Assembly (NCBI GenBank): GCA_902785445.1
Contig: CACZYN010000067.1
Span: 1 to 8,597 of the forward strand
Length of the DNA stretch: 8,597 nt
Direction: 5' to 3'
Source of the DNA: an uncultured Anaerovibrio sp.
GTDB lineage: Bacteria > Bacillota > Negativicutes > Selenomonadales > Selenomonadaceae
A program made the position numbers and the translations under genes. The first letter of the stretch is position 1. Each line of letters starts with the position of its first letter. Below, in pieces: positions 1 to 6,843 of this stretch. Under the pieces are notes generated by a model that saw only the letters and a program-made list of their open reading frames with translations, was not told where the DNA came from and did not search any database.

Positions 1-1
1 T

Positions 2-760
2 GGAGTTGGCAAGACTAATTTGACGGTAAATCTGGCTATAGCTCTTGGCAACATGGGGAAACGAGTCATAATAATAGATGCTGACATGGGCATGGCAAAT
101 GTGGATATTTTGCTGGGGACAACATCAAGAATTAATCTTATGTCCCTGTTGGAGCCCGATGTGGCATTAGAGGATGTACTGCTTAGGGGACCATACGGGG
201 TAAGCTATATTTCTGGCGGATCAGGTATGGAACATGCCATGGAGCTCACCGTGATGGAACGGGAAATTCTTTTTAAGAAGTTGGCTGGCTGTGAAGATTG
301 GGCTGACATTATTCTTATTGATACGGGAGCTGGAATTGGTAATAATGTTCTCGATTTCATTTCAGCTGCAGATGAGGTACTGCTTATTACCACTCCTGAA
401 CCAACGGCCCTTACAGATGCCTATGCTGTTATGAAGGGCTACAGCTCTATAACTGAGGACCCTAATATAAAGCTGATTGTAAACAGGGTTATTGATGAAC
501 CGGAAATTCGTGAAGTTGTAGGAACATTATCTCGTACTGCTGAAAGGTTTTTGAAACTTTCTGTAGAATGTTTAGGGTATATATATGATGACCAAATGAT
601 GATTAAATCTGTTCGGCAGCAGGTGCCGGTAATGGCCAGCCATCCAGATGCGGTTTCTTCCCGTTGTATTGCATCCATTGCCACTGGTTTGCTCAACGGT
701 CGTCAGGAGAAAGTGAAATTAGGTTGGCGAGGTTTCCTGAAGCGAATATTTAAATCGTAA
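2..760 (+). CDS. flhG: FlhG (YlxH/FleN) MinD-type ATPase, flagellar number/placement regulator, 5' partial
   Basis: FlhG is a ParA/MinD-family ATPase that works with the SRP-like GTPase FlhF to control flagellar number and position at the membrane. The gene is cut by the left edge: the frame is open from base 2 and its first codons read GVGKTN, the end of the deviant Walker A loop (KGGVGKTN), so roughly 35-40 N-terminal residues are missing. A TTG at base 20 lies inside this motif and is not the start. Counting from the first visible residue: Walker A' IIIDAD at about 23-28, Walker B ILIDTGAG at about 104-111, and TTPEPTALTDAYA at about 130-142, which is the FlhG form rather than the MinD form. 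The last dozen residues (GWRGFLKRIFKS) look like the amphipathic membrane-targeting helix of this family. A pilZ gene follows after 35 bases and the che genes come next, as in Firmicutes fla/che operons. Confidence 0.93.
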   Translation, partial: GVGKTNLTVNLAIALGNMGKRVIIIDADMGMANVDILLGTTSRINLMSLLEPDVALEDVLLRGPYGVSYISGGSGMEHAMELTVMEREILFKKLAGCEDWADIILIDTGAGIGNNVLDFISAADEVLLITTPEPTALTDAYAVMKGYSSITEDPNIKLIVNRVIDEPEIREVVGTLSRTAERFLKLSVECLGYIYDDQMMIKSVRQQVPVMASHPDAVSSRCIASIATGLLNGRQEKVKLGWRGFLKRIFKS

Positions 761-795
761 TATTGATTTTATTACCGTAGTGGAAAGGAAATATT

Positions 796-1476
796 ATGGA
801 TGAGCCTGTATTGGTCAAAGCAGATACCGTTTTAAAACTGGGGCAGCGAATGGAAATTTCTGTGCCAGGAAATACTCGCACTTATGCCAGTATGTTGGAT
901 GACATTAGGGAGTCATCAATTGTACTGGCTATGCCAGTTGATGCAAAGAATAATCCGCTTATTGCTGCACCAGGTACATCCGTAACCTGTAAGGCCTTTG
1001 ATGGCCATTGCTATTATAAATTTGTTTCCAGTTTTCAGTCCAAGGGAGATGAAAACGGACCGGTATGGTTTGTAGATAGGCCGGTTGATGTGGAAAAGTA
1101 TCAATACAGAGTTTATGTACGGGTAAAAAACAGTCAGCCGTTGGTGGTTCGGGCGGTTAATATGGACGGCTCCCGGGAACCGATGATTTTTACCAAAACC
1201 ATAGATATGAGTGGTGGTGGGTTATGCTTTCCACTTGACAGCCCATTGATGGTTAATAGTAAAGTCAGTGTAGAACTGGATAATATACCAGGTGTGGGAC
1301 TTATACAGCTAATGTGCCGGGTCGCCCGCTGTGTTGAAGCAGAAGCTGATGGAAAAACTGTATACCAAATAGGTGTCGAGTTTTTGTCAATTAATCGGAT
1401 GATTCAGAATAAATTGGTGAAATATATTTTTGATTTACAGCGTGATGGTTTGGCAAAGGGAATTGATGATTTGTAA
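796..1476 (+). CDS. YcgR-like PilZ domain protein (putative c-di-GMP-responsive flagellar brake)
   Basis: The 226-residue protein has a YcgR/PilZN-like N-terminal beta domain (about 10-95) followed by a PilZ domain (about 103-215). The c-di-GMP-binding signature is intact: RxxxR at R105-R109 (RVYVR) and D/NxSxxG at D137-G142 (DMSGGG). No signal peptide or membrane segment is seen, so it should be cytoplasmic. Family knowledge: YcgR/YpfA/DgrA proteins bind c-di-GMP and slow the flagellar motor through stator or switch contacts. The role here is inferred from that and from its position between flhG and cheB. ATG 796 follows a purine-rich ribosome site, GGAAAGGA, at 782-789. The stop codon is fused to the Shine-Dalgarno sequence of cheB 12 bases before cheB begins, so co-transcription and translational coupling are likely. 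The family call is firm; the exact target is not known. Confidence 0.9.
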   Translation: MDEPVLVKADTVLKLGQRMEISVPGNTRTYASMLDDIRESSIVLAMPVDAKNNPLIAAPGTSVTCKAFDGHCYYKFVSSFQSKGDENGPVWFVDRPVDVEKYQYRVYVRVKNSQPLVVRAVNMDGSREPMIFTKTIDMSGGGLCFPLDSPLMVNSKVSVELDNIPGVGLIQLMCRVARCVEAEADGKTVYQIGVEFLSINRMIQNKLVKYIFDLQRDGLAKGIDDL

Positions 1477-1488
1477 GGGGGGCTTTCC

Positions 1489-2730
1489 ATGCTTCGGGTC
1501 ATAGTAGCAGATGATTCTTCGTTTATGCGAAAGGTATTATCAGATTTATTTTCCAATGCTCCGGATTTTGAAGTGGTGGGTACAGCTTCAAATGGCAAGG
1601 AAGCGGTGGAACTTGTTACCAAGTTAAAACCTGATTTGGTCACCATGGATGTAAATATGCCCATTATGGATGGATTACAGGCATTGGAAAACATCATGAG
1701 GGATTGTCCGACCCCTATTTTGATGTTCAGTAGTCTTACCAAGGAAGATGCTGATGAAACCATTAAGGCACTTTCCTTGGGTGCCGTGGATTTTATGTGT
1801 AAAACAGGGGGTTCTATATCCAAAATAGACGCTATTGCAGATGATATTTTGGAAAAAAGCCGTAATGTTGCCAAGGCAAATGTAAAAATAAATAATAATA
1901 TTCTTGAAAAAAAGCAGGAAGCAGGGAATTTAAAGCGAATAAATATACTAGAGAAGAAGGGTTATAATTTACCCGGCACAAATAGCAGTTCTTCAAGCAG
2001 CTTATTGGACCGTATTCGGGCTGGTAAACCAACGGCTGAGTCAGTTCCACCGGTTTCGGCAAAGCTTCAGCACAAGAGTGCTGCAGACAAGTTTGCCAAG
2101 CGGGAAAATCCGTATCTAAAGATGCGGGCGGACAAAGCCAGTGCCTCCTCCAGCTGGAACAATAGCAAGCTGGTAGTGCTGGGAACTTCTACAGGGGGAC
2201 CAAAAGCGTTACAGGCTGTGGTTCCAAAGCTACCGGCAGACTTGCCGTGTGGCGTGGTAATAGTACAACATATGCCAGCAGGATTTACCAAATCATTGGC
2301 AGACCGATTGGATTACATGTCTGAGATACATGTAAAGGAAGCTGAGGACAATGAACCGATTCTGCCGGGATATGTATATATAGCTCCGGGTGATTATCAT
2401 TTGGAGATAACAGGCAGTGGTTCTCAAAGGGTGATTTCATTGAACCAGAAACCACCAGTGGGGGCGCACCGTCCGGCGGTGGATGTCATGTTTGACTCGG
2501 TAGTGGGATATGGCACAGATGTGGTGTCAGTAATATTGACAGGCATGGGATGCGATGGCACTGCTGGTATGAAGAAAATAAAACAGGCTGGAGGGTACAT
2601 CATAGCTGAGGCACAATCAACCTGCGTGGTGTACGGTATGCCAAAGGCCGTTGTAGATGCCGGCATAGCTGATGAGGTGTTACCAGTTCATCAGGTGGCA
2701 GATGCAATTGTAAGTGCAGTTAGAAAATAA
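1489..2730 (+). CDS. cheB: CheB, chemotaxis receptor methylesterase/glutamine deamidase with receiver domain
   Basis: CheB removes methyl groups from receptor glutamates, and deamidates receptor glutamines, as the adaptation arm of chemotaxis; CheA phosphorylates its receiver domain to activate it. The receiver spans about 1-122: acidic pair D8/D9, phosphoacceptor D54 in TMDVNMP, switch S81 and conserved K105. The residue after K105 is Thr rather than the usual Pro. A long, hydrophilic, serine-rich linker (about 123-224, with a Ser run near 166-171) precedes the catalytic domain (about 226-413). That domain carries the Ser-His-Asp triad: S234 in GTSTGGP, H261 in QHMP and D356 in GMGCDG. At 413 residues it is longer than enteric CheB (about 350) because of the linker. 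ATG 1489 has a strong AAGGGGGG ribosome site at 1475-1482 that overlaps the pilZ stop codon. Confidence 0.97.
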   Translation: MLRVIVADDSSFMRKVLSDLFSNAPDFEVVGTASNGKEAVELVTKLKPDLVTMDVNMPIMDGLQALENIMRDCPTPILMFSSLTKEDADETIKALSLGAVDFMCKTGGSISKIDAIADDILEKSRNVAKANVKINNNILEKKQEAGNLKRINILEKKGYNLPGTNSSSSSSLLDRIRAGKPTAESVPPVSAKLQHKSAADKFAKRENPYLKMRADKASASSSWNNSKLVVLGTSTGGPKALQAVVPKLPADLPCGVVIVQHMPAGFTKSLADRLDYMSEIHVKEAEDNEPILPGYVYIAPGDYHLEITGSGSQRVISLNQKPPVGAHRPAVDVMFDSVVGYGTDVVSVILTGMGCDGTAGMKKIKQAGGYIIAEAQSTCVVYGMPKAVVDAGIADEVLPVHQVADAIVSAVRK

Positions 2731-2750
2731 GCTGATCAGGGGGAATAGAA

Positions 2751-4832
2751 ATGGAAACAAATCAGTACATGGAAATGTTTTTGGACGAGTCGCGGGAACA
2801 TTTGCAGTCTTTGAATGATGGCCTGCTAAGTCTGGAAAATGATCCGGAGGATTTGTCCGTATTAAATGAGATCTTCCGTAATGCTCATACGCTTAAGGGA
2901 ATGTCTGCCACTATGGGTTATACCAAAACAGCAGAGCTCACCCATGATATGGAGAATTTGCTGGATATGCTCCGTAAGGAACAGTTGAAGGTTAGCTCAG
3001 AAATTATAGATGTAATTTTTAAGTGCGTGGACTCCTTGCAGGAAATGGTCGAGAATATCGGCAGCGGAGAATCCGAGGACTTGGTAGATGTGTCTGACTT
3101 GGTTCGCCAGGTTAATGCCATCGCCAAGGGAGAGTCTCCATCAGCTGCAGCACCAGCAGGCGAGGCTGCTCCAGCAGCAGAAGCAGCACCAGCAGGTGGT
3201 GGCGTTGGCGTAGAGCTCAACGAAACTGACCGAAATGTTATGAAGGAGGCAAAGAGCAGCGGCCTTATTCCTTATCTCATTCATGTGGAGATTTCGGAAA
3301 ACTGCCTGCTGAAATCAGCTCGCTCCTACATGGTTATGAATGCCCTTGATGATATCAGCGATGTTATCAAGACAGTTCCTCCAGCAGAGGATTTGGAGCA
3401 GGAGAAATTCGATCATAGCTTTGAGGTAGTTATTGTAACTGATGCTGATGCTAAGACAGTAGAGAGTACTGTATCGGCTATTTCGGAGATTTCCAAGGTA
3501 GTTGTTACTGAAATAACTGACCTTGATGCTGCTGTTATTGGCGGGGCAGCACCAGCTCCGGCAGCTGCACCAGCTCCAGCAGAGGAAGCACCTAAGGCAG
3601 CTGCACCAGCGCCTAAGGCTGAACCTAAGAAGGATGCTAAGCCAGCGGCAGCAGATAAGAAGGACGCCAAGAAAGCCCATGTGGGTGGTCAGTCCGTTCG
3701 TGTAGATATTGAAAAACTTGATACTCTTATGAATCTGGTAGGAGAGCTGGTTACCAATAAGGTACGCTTGGAGCAGATTGGTATGAATCATCGCCTTACC
3801 GAGCTTACTGAAACCTTGGAGCAGATGGACCGTGTAACCACTGATCTTCAGTCAGTAGTTATGAAGGTTAGAATGGTGCCGGTTAGCCAGGTATTCAATC
3901 GCTTCCCTCGTATGGTTCGCGACCTTGCCAAGGAACTTAACAAGGATATCAACCTTACAATCGAAGGCGAGGAGACAGAGCTTGACCGTACCGTTATTGA
4001 TGAAATCGGCGATCCATTGATGCATTTGTTGCGTAACTCCCTCGACCATGGTGTTGAGCATCCGGAGGATCGTGAAGCAAAAGGTAAGCCACGGACTGGT
4101 GAGGTTGGCCTGATTGCCCGTCACGAAGGTAACAATGTAGTTATTCTGGTTACTGACGATGGTAGCGGTATCAACGCAGACAAGATTCGTAACAAGGCAG
4201 TAGAAAAGGGCATGATCAGTCGTGATGAGGCTGATGCATTGCCAGATGCTGATGCAGTTCGTTTGATATTCCTGCCAGGCTTCTCCACAGCTGAGACTAT
4301 CACAGACGTGTCTGGTCGAGGCGTAGGTATGGACGTTGTTCGCAGCAAGATTGAGTCCTTGGGCGGTCATGTTGACGTAGAGACCAAGATAGATGAAGGT
4401 TCTGTATTCAAGATTAAGCTGCCATTGACCTTGGCTATTATTCAGGCAATGTTGGTTAAAGTACAGAATGAAATGTATGCTATTCCGCTTGGTTCTATCG
4501 ACAGTACAATTAATATCACTCCTGATGATATCAAGACTGTCCAGAACAAGGAAGTTATAGTTCTTCGTGGCCAGATTATACCAATTGCCCGTCTGGGTGA
4601 AGTCCTCAGCGTACCTAAGGGTGAGGACAGCAACGAAGAAGATATATTCGTAGTTGTTGTTCATGTGGGTGACCACAAGATAGGTATCGTGGTAGATAAC
4701 CTTATCGGACAGCAGGAAATCGTTATCAAGACACTTGGCAAGCTTCTGTCTGGATTGAAGATGCTGGCGGGTGCTACCGTTCTGGGTGATGGTCATGTCG
4801 CTATGATCCTGGATGTAAGTGCATTGATGTAA
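2751..4832 (+). CDS. cheA: CheA, chemotaxis histidine kinase
   Basis: CheA autophosphorylates in receptor-CheW arrays at the cell membrane and passes phosphate to CheY and CheB. All five domains are visible in 693 residues. P1 Hpt is about 1-125, with phospho-acceptor H46 in AHTLKGMSATMG. A first Ala/Pro/Glu linker covers about 128-150. The P2 CheY/CheB-docking domain is about 155-262. A second Ala/Pro/Lys linker covers about 264-310. P3 dimerisation is about 313-375. P4 ATPase is about 376-558, with N box HLLRNSLDHG at 425-434, G1 DDGSGI at 469-474 and G2 GRGVGMD at 522-528. The CheW-like P5 domain is about 560-693. No key residue is missing. ATG 2751 follows an AGGGGG ribosome site at 2738-2743. 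Arginine codons are mostly CGT/CGC, unlike cheB just upstream, which fits high expression. Long open frames on the opposite strand are compositional shadows. Confidence 0.98.
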   Translation: METNQYMEMFLDESREHLQSLNDGLLSLENDPEDLSVLNEIFRNAHTLKGMSATMGYTKTAELTHDMENLLDMLRKEQLKVSSEIIDVIFKCVDSLQEMVENIGSGESEDLVDVSDLVRQVNAIAKGESPSAAAPAGEAAPAAEAAPAGGGVGVELNETDRNVMKEAKSSGLIPYLIHVEISENCLLKSARSYMVMNALDDISDVIKTVPPAEDLEQEKFDHSFEVVIVTDADAKTVESTVSAISEISKVVVTEITDLDAAVIGGAAPAPAAAPAPAEEAPKAAAPAPKAEPKKDAKPAAADKKDAKKAHVGGQSVRVDIEKLDTLMNLVGELVTNKVRLEQIGMNHRLTELTETLEQMDRVTTDLQSVVMKVRMVPVSQVFNRFPRMVRDLAKELNKDINLTIEGEETELDRTVIDEIGDPLMHLLRNSLDHGVEHPEDREAKGKPRTGEVGLIARHEGNNVVILVTDDGSGINADKIRNKAVEKGMISRDEADALPDADAVRLIFLPGFSTAETITDVSGRGVGMDVVRSKIESLGGHVDVETKIDEGSVFKIKLPLTLAIIQAMLVKVQNEMYAIPLGSIDSTINITPDDIKTVQNKEVIVLRGQIIPIARLGEVLSVPKGEDSNEEDIFVVVVHVGDHKIGIVVDNLIGQQEIVIKTLGKLLSGLKMLAGATVLGDGHVAMILDVSALM

Positions 4833-4849
4833 TCAAGGGGGGTTGTAAA

Positions 4850-5317
4850 ATGGCTAACGCAAGTGAACAGGTAGTATCTGAGAGCGAAGTTCAGGTCGTT
4901 GCTTTTAAGCTGAGAAACGAAGAATACGGTTTCAGCATTTTGAATGTTCAGGAAATTAAGGGCTTGACAGATATTACCAGAGTTCCATTTGCTCCTGAAT
5001 TCATAAAGGGTGTAATTAATCTTCGCGGCAGTGTGCTGCCAGTAATCGATTTGAAACGCCGACTGGGACTGGAAGATACTCCTTATACAGCCAATACCAG
5101 AATTGTTATTGTGCAGTTTGACGAGGTATCTGTAGGTATGTTGGTTGATGCCGTAACCGAGGTAAGAACTATTGATGCTGATGATATAGACTCTACTCGG
5201 GCAGTAACTGGTACTGATGCCAATGCCAGATTTATTTCCGGTATCGGCAAGGTAGACGGTCGATTGATAATTCAGCTGAATATCAGCGAAATCATTGGTT
5301 TGACCGGTGAAGAATAA
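4850..5317 (+). CDS. cheW: CheW, chemotaxis coupling protein
   Basis: CheW is the scaffold that couples chemoreceptor tips to the CheA P5 domain in signalling arrays. The 155-residue protein is a single CheW domain from about residue 12 to 152, preceded by a short polar N-terminus. The conserved block VINLRGSVLPVIDL at 55-68 contains R60, corresponding to the arginine important for receptor/CheA contact in studied CheW proteins. The preceding VPFAPEFIKG segment (45-54) is equally typical. Length is normal for the family. ATG 4850 is preceded by AAGGGGGG at 4835-4842, and the gene starts 17 bases after the cheA stop. It is soluble, with no membrane segment. A CheV is excluded because no receiver domain is attached. 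Confidence 0.97.
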   Translation: MANASEQVVSESEVQVVAFKLRNEEYGFSILNVQEIKGLTDITRVPFAPEFIKGVINLRGSVLPVIDLKRRLGLEDTPYTANTRIVIVQFDEVSVGMLVDAVTEVRTIDADDIDSTRAVTGTDANARFISGIGKVDGRLIIQLNISEIIGLTGEE

Positions 5318-5338
5318 AATTCTGGATGGGGTGAAGAT

Positions 5339-5956
5339 ATGTCAGATGATGTTGCAAGCTTGTCTGCAGCCCAGATGGATGCGCTACGTGAAATAGGTAA
5401 TGTAGGTGCTGGAAACTCAGCTACGGCCTTGTCTCAGATTATTAACAAGCGTATTGATATGAATGTTCCAAGGGTATCCATAGTACCACTTGGTGATGTT
5501 CCTGATCTGGTCGGTGGGCCTGATGTTATGGTAGTGGGAGTATTCCTCCGGGTATATGGTAAAGCTCCAAGTAACATATTGTTCTTGTTACCTAAAGAGA
5601 GTGCCTTTTATCTGGTGGATATGCTCATGGGTAAACAGCGCGGTGATACCCAGAAACTGGATTTCTTGGATGAATCGGCACTGATGGAAATAGGAAATAT
5701 CCTTTCCGGTGCATATTTGAATGCGTTGTTTAACTTTACCAATATATCGCTGTTGCCATCTATCCCTGCATTAGCAATGGATATGGCGGGTGCGATTTTG
5801 AGTGTAGTATTGATACAGCTTGGTCAGATGGGTGACCATGCATTGGTAATAGAGACTGAGTTTAACACTGATGATGAGGGTATCAAGGGACATTTCTTCC
5901 TGGTACCAGATCCAGGTTCTTTAGAGACAATACTAGCAGCAGTAGGAGTTGGATGA
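5339..5956 (+). CDS. cheC: CheC, CheY-P phosphatase
   Basis: CheC dephosphorylates CheY-P and binds CheD, linking adaptation to kinase output in Firmicutes and Thermotoga. The 205-residue protein contains both active-site motifs of the (D/S)xxxExxN(22)P family: D14-E18-N21-P44 and S113-E117-N120-P143. Both spacings match exactly, so two phosphatase sites look competent. This separates it from CheX (one motif) and from FliY (fused to a FliN domain), since nothing follows the CheC fold here. The C-terminal part (about 150-205) includes the region expected to contact CheD. ATG 5339 follows a GGATGGGG ribosome site at 5324-5331. The stop lies one base before the cheD start codon, so the two partner proteins are probably made by coupled translation. 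Confidence 0.96.
   Translation: MSDDVASLSAAQMDALREIGNVGAGNSATALSQIINKRIDMNVPRVSIVPLGDVPDLVGGPDVMVVGVFLRVYGKAPSNILFLLPKESAFYLVDMLMGKQRGDTQKLDFLDESALMEIGNILSGAYLNALFNFTNISLLPSIPALAMDMAGAILSVVLIQLGQMGDHALVIETEFNTDDEGIKGHFFLVPDPGSLETILAAVGVG
5944..5948 (+). promoter_or_regulatory. Ribosome binding site of cheD (decides the start)
   Basis: AGGAG sits inside the last codons of cheC, nine bases before ATG 5958. It supports that ATG over the in-frame TTG at 5949, which would directly follow it. Confidence 0.75.
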
Positions 5957-5957
5957 T

Positions 5958-6443
5958 ATGCCAGAATTAGTGAAAGTTGGAATGGCTGACATGAAAGTCG
6001 GCTCTGCTCCATCAACATTAATTAGTTATGGACTTGGTTCTTGTATTGGCATATCCCTTTATGATCCTCAGCTTAAGGTTGGAGGATTGCTTCACATAAT
6101 GTTGCCAGATAGTACACAGTCCAGAGCCAATGAAAATAGGGCAAAGTTTGCTGACACTGGTATTCCGGATTTGCTCGACCAGGTACTTAAACTGGGGGCT
6201 TCCAGAGGGAGACTGGTGGCAAAAATTGCTGGTGGAGCTCAGATGTTTGCGTTCGCAAACGCAACAGATATTATGCGTGTAGGACAAAGAAATGCGGCTG
6301 CTTCCAAAGAGATTCTCTCCGGCTTGGGTATTCCAATTGTTGGTGAGGATACAGGCGGTAACTATGGTCGTACAGTATCCATCGATTTATCAACTGGTAC
6401 CTATATTGTTAAGACCATTGATAAGGGTGAAAAAGAAATATAG
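5958..6443 (+). CDS. cheD: CheD, chemoreceptor glutamine deamidase
   Basis: CheD hydrolyses specific receptor glutamines to glutamates and also binds CheC to stimulate its CheY-P phosphatase activity. The 161-residue protein has the catalytic Cys in the block YGLGSCIGI (C29) and the active-site His at H46 (LLHIMLP). The C29-H46 spacing of 17 equals C27-H44 of Thermotoga CheD. The third active-site position, Thr21 in Thermotoga, is Ser23 here, a conservative change. GGAQMF near 77-82 is also typical. I chose ATG 5958 because AGGAG at 5944-5948 lies nine bases upstream. A TTG at 5949, three codons earlier in frame, touches that ribosome site and has no spacing of its own. The gene starts one base after the cheC stop. 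Confidence 0.95.
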   Translation: MPELVKVGMADMKVGSAPSTLISYGLGSCIGISLYDPQLKVGGLLHIMLPDSTQSRANENRAKFADTGIPDLLDQVLKLGASRGRLVAKIAGGAQMFAFANATDIMRVGQRNAAASKEILSGLGIPIVGEDTGGNYGRTVSIDLSTGTYIVKTIDKGEKEI

Positions 6444-6445
6444 TT

Positions 6446-6451
6446 GGTGAT
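6446..6451 (+). promoter_or_regulatory. Probable extended Shine-Dalgarno of the small membrane protein gene
   Basis: GGTGAT matches the downstream half of the extended anti-Shine-Dalgarno complement (AGGAGGTGAT), and its GG lies eight bases before GTG 6456. It begins three bases after the cheD stop codon. This supports GTG 6456 over TTG 6444, but the match lacks the AGGA half, so the choice stays moderate. Confidence 0.5.
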
Positions 6452-6455
6452 TGAT

Positions 6456-6821
6456 GTGTTTAAGCTAGGTGCAGCCTTGGTCTTTGCGGCTATAGCGGCT
6501 TTGACTGCTATAGTCGCAGGACTGTTGTCAGATGCTCGGTTTCAGGTAGTGCTAGGCCGGGCATTTTGTAGCTTTATAGTTTCGGGGGTTGTGGTGTATA
6601 TAGGAATTACCCTCTTTGACCGTTTAGGTTATGCCTCTATTATTCATGAGATTGAAGAATCTCTGGATAAAATGGAGGAAGAGGGAGAAGACCTGGAAGA
6701 AGAACAGGATGAGTCGGAACCTCCAGAAGATAATGCCGGAGAGGAAGAAGCAGAGGATGAAGGCTTCGTTCCATTACAGGCTGATTCGTTGCAGCATGTA
6801 GCCGGTGATGAAGACGAGTAG
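6456..6821 (+). CDS. Small membrane protein with highly acidic C-terminal tail, function unknown
   Basis: I do not recognise a characterised family. As read from GTG 6456 the product is 121 residues. A hydrophobic helix at about 4-24 is Ala/Val/Ile rich after a lone Lys3. A short polar turn (SDARFQ, 25-30) follows, then a second helix at about 31-54. The tail contains a strongly acidic segment at 65-103, where 23 of 39 residues are Asp or Glu and one is Lys; it is probably disordered or partly helical. The short loop suggests a hairpin with both ends on the same side of the membrane. It lies 12 bases after cheD and 22 before the sigma factor gene, so it is co-transcribed with motility genes. 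Alternative in-frame starts are TTG 6444, directly after the cheD stop (125 residues), and GTG 6447. I prefer 6456 because GGTGAT at 6446-6451 matches the extended anti-Shine-Dalgarno. Its position recalls, but does not equal, that of swrB in Bacillus, which follows sigD. Confidence 0.8.
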   Translation: MFKLGAALVFAAIAALTAIVAGLLSDARFQVVLGRAFCSFIVSGVVVYIGITLFDRLGYASIIHEIEESLDKMEEEGEDLEEEQDESEPPEDNAGEEEAEDEGFVPLQADSLQHVAGDEDE

Positions 6822-6827
6822 GGGAAA

Positions 6828-6837
6828 AAGGAGGTGA
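6828..6837 (+). promoter_or_regulatory. Strong Shine-Dalgarno fixing the TTG start of the sigma factor gene
   Basis: AAGGAGGTGA is a full-length match to the 16S 3' end and lies at good spacing from TTG 6844. The combination of a near-perfect ribosome site and a weak start codon decides the start of this gene. Confidence 0.85.
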
Positions 6838-6843
6838 GATAGA

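Noticed and set aside
20..22. TTG at base 20 as the start of the flhG gene
   Set aside because: The frame is open upstream to base 2 and encodes the GVGKTN part of the Walker A loop, so the true start is outside the window.
3852..4796. A 314-codon open frame on the minus strand inside cheA
   Set aside because: It is the antisense shadow of the conserved P3-P5 domains of cheA; its translation has no recognisable domain and no ribosome site or promoter was seen. The same applies to the shorter antisense frames within cheB, cheA and fapA.
5949..5957. TTG 5949 as the cheD start
   Set aside because: It overlaps the end of cheC and directly abuts the ribosome site; ATG 5958 has proper spacing from AGGAG and gives the family's usual N-terminus.
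6245..6264. Short inverted repeats inside cheD around GTTTGCGTTCGCAAAC
   Set aside because: It lies within conserved coding sequence (Phe-Ala-Phe-Ala-Asn-Ala) after the GGAQ motif; alternating TTT/GCG/GCA codons explain the symmetry, and it does not match the known Firmicute LexA box.
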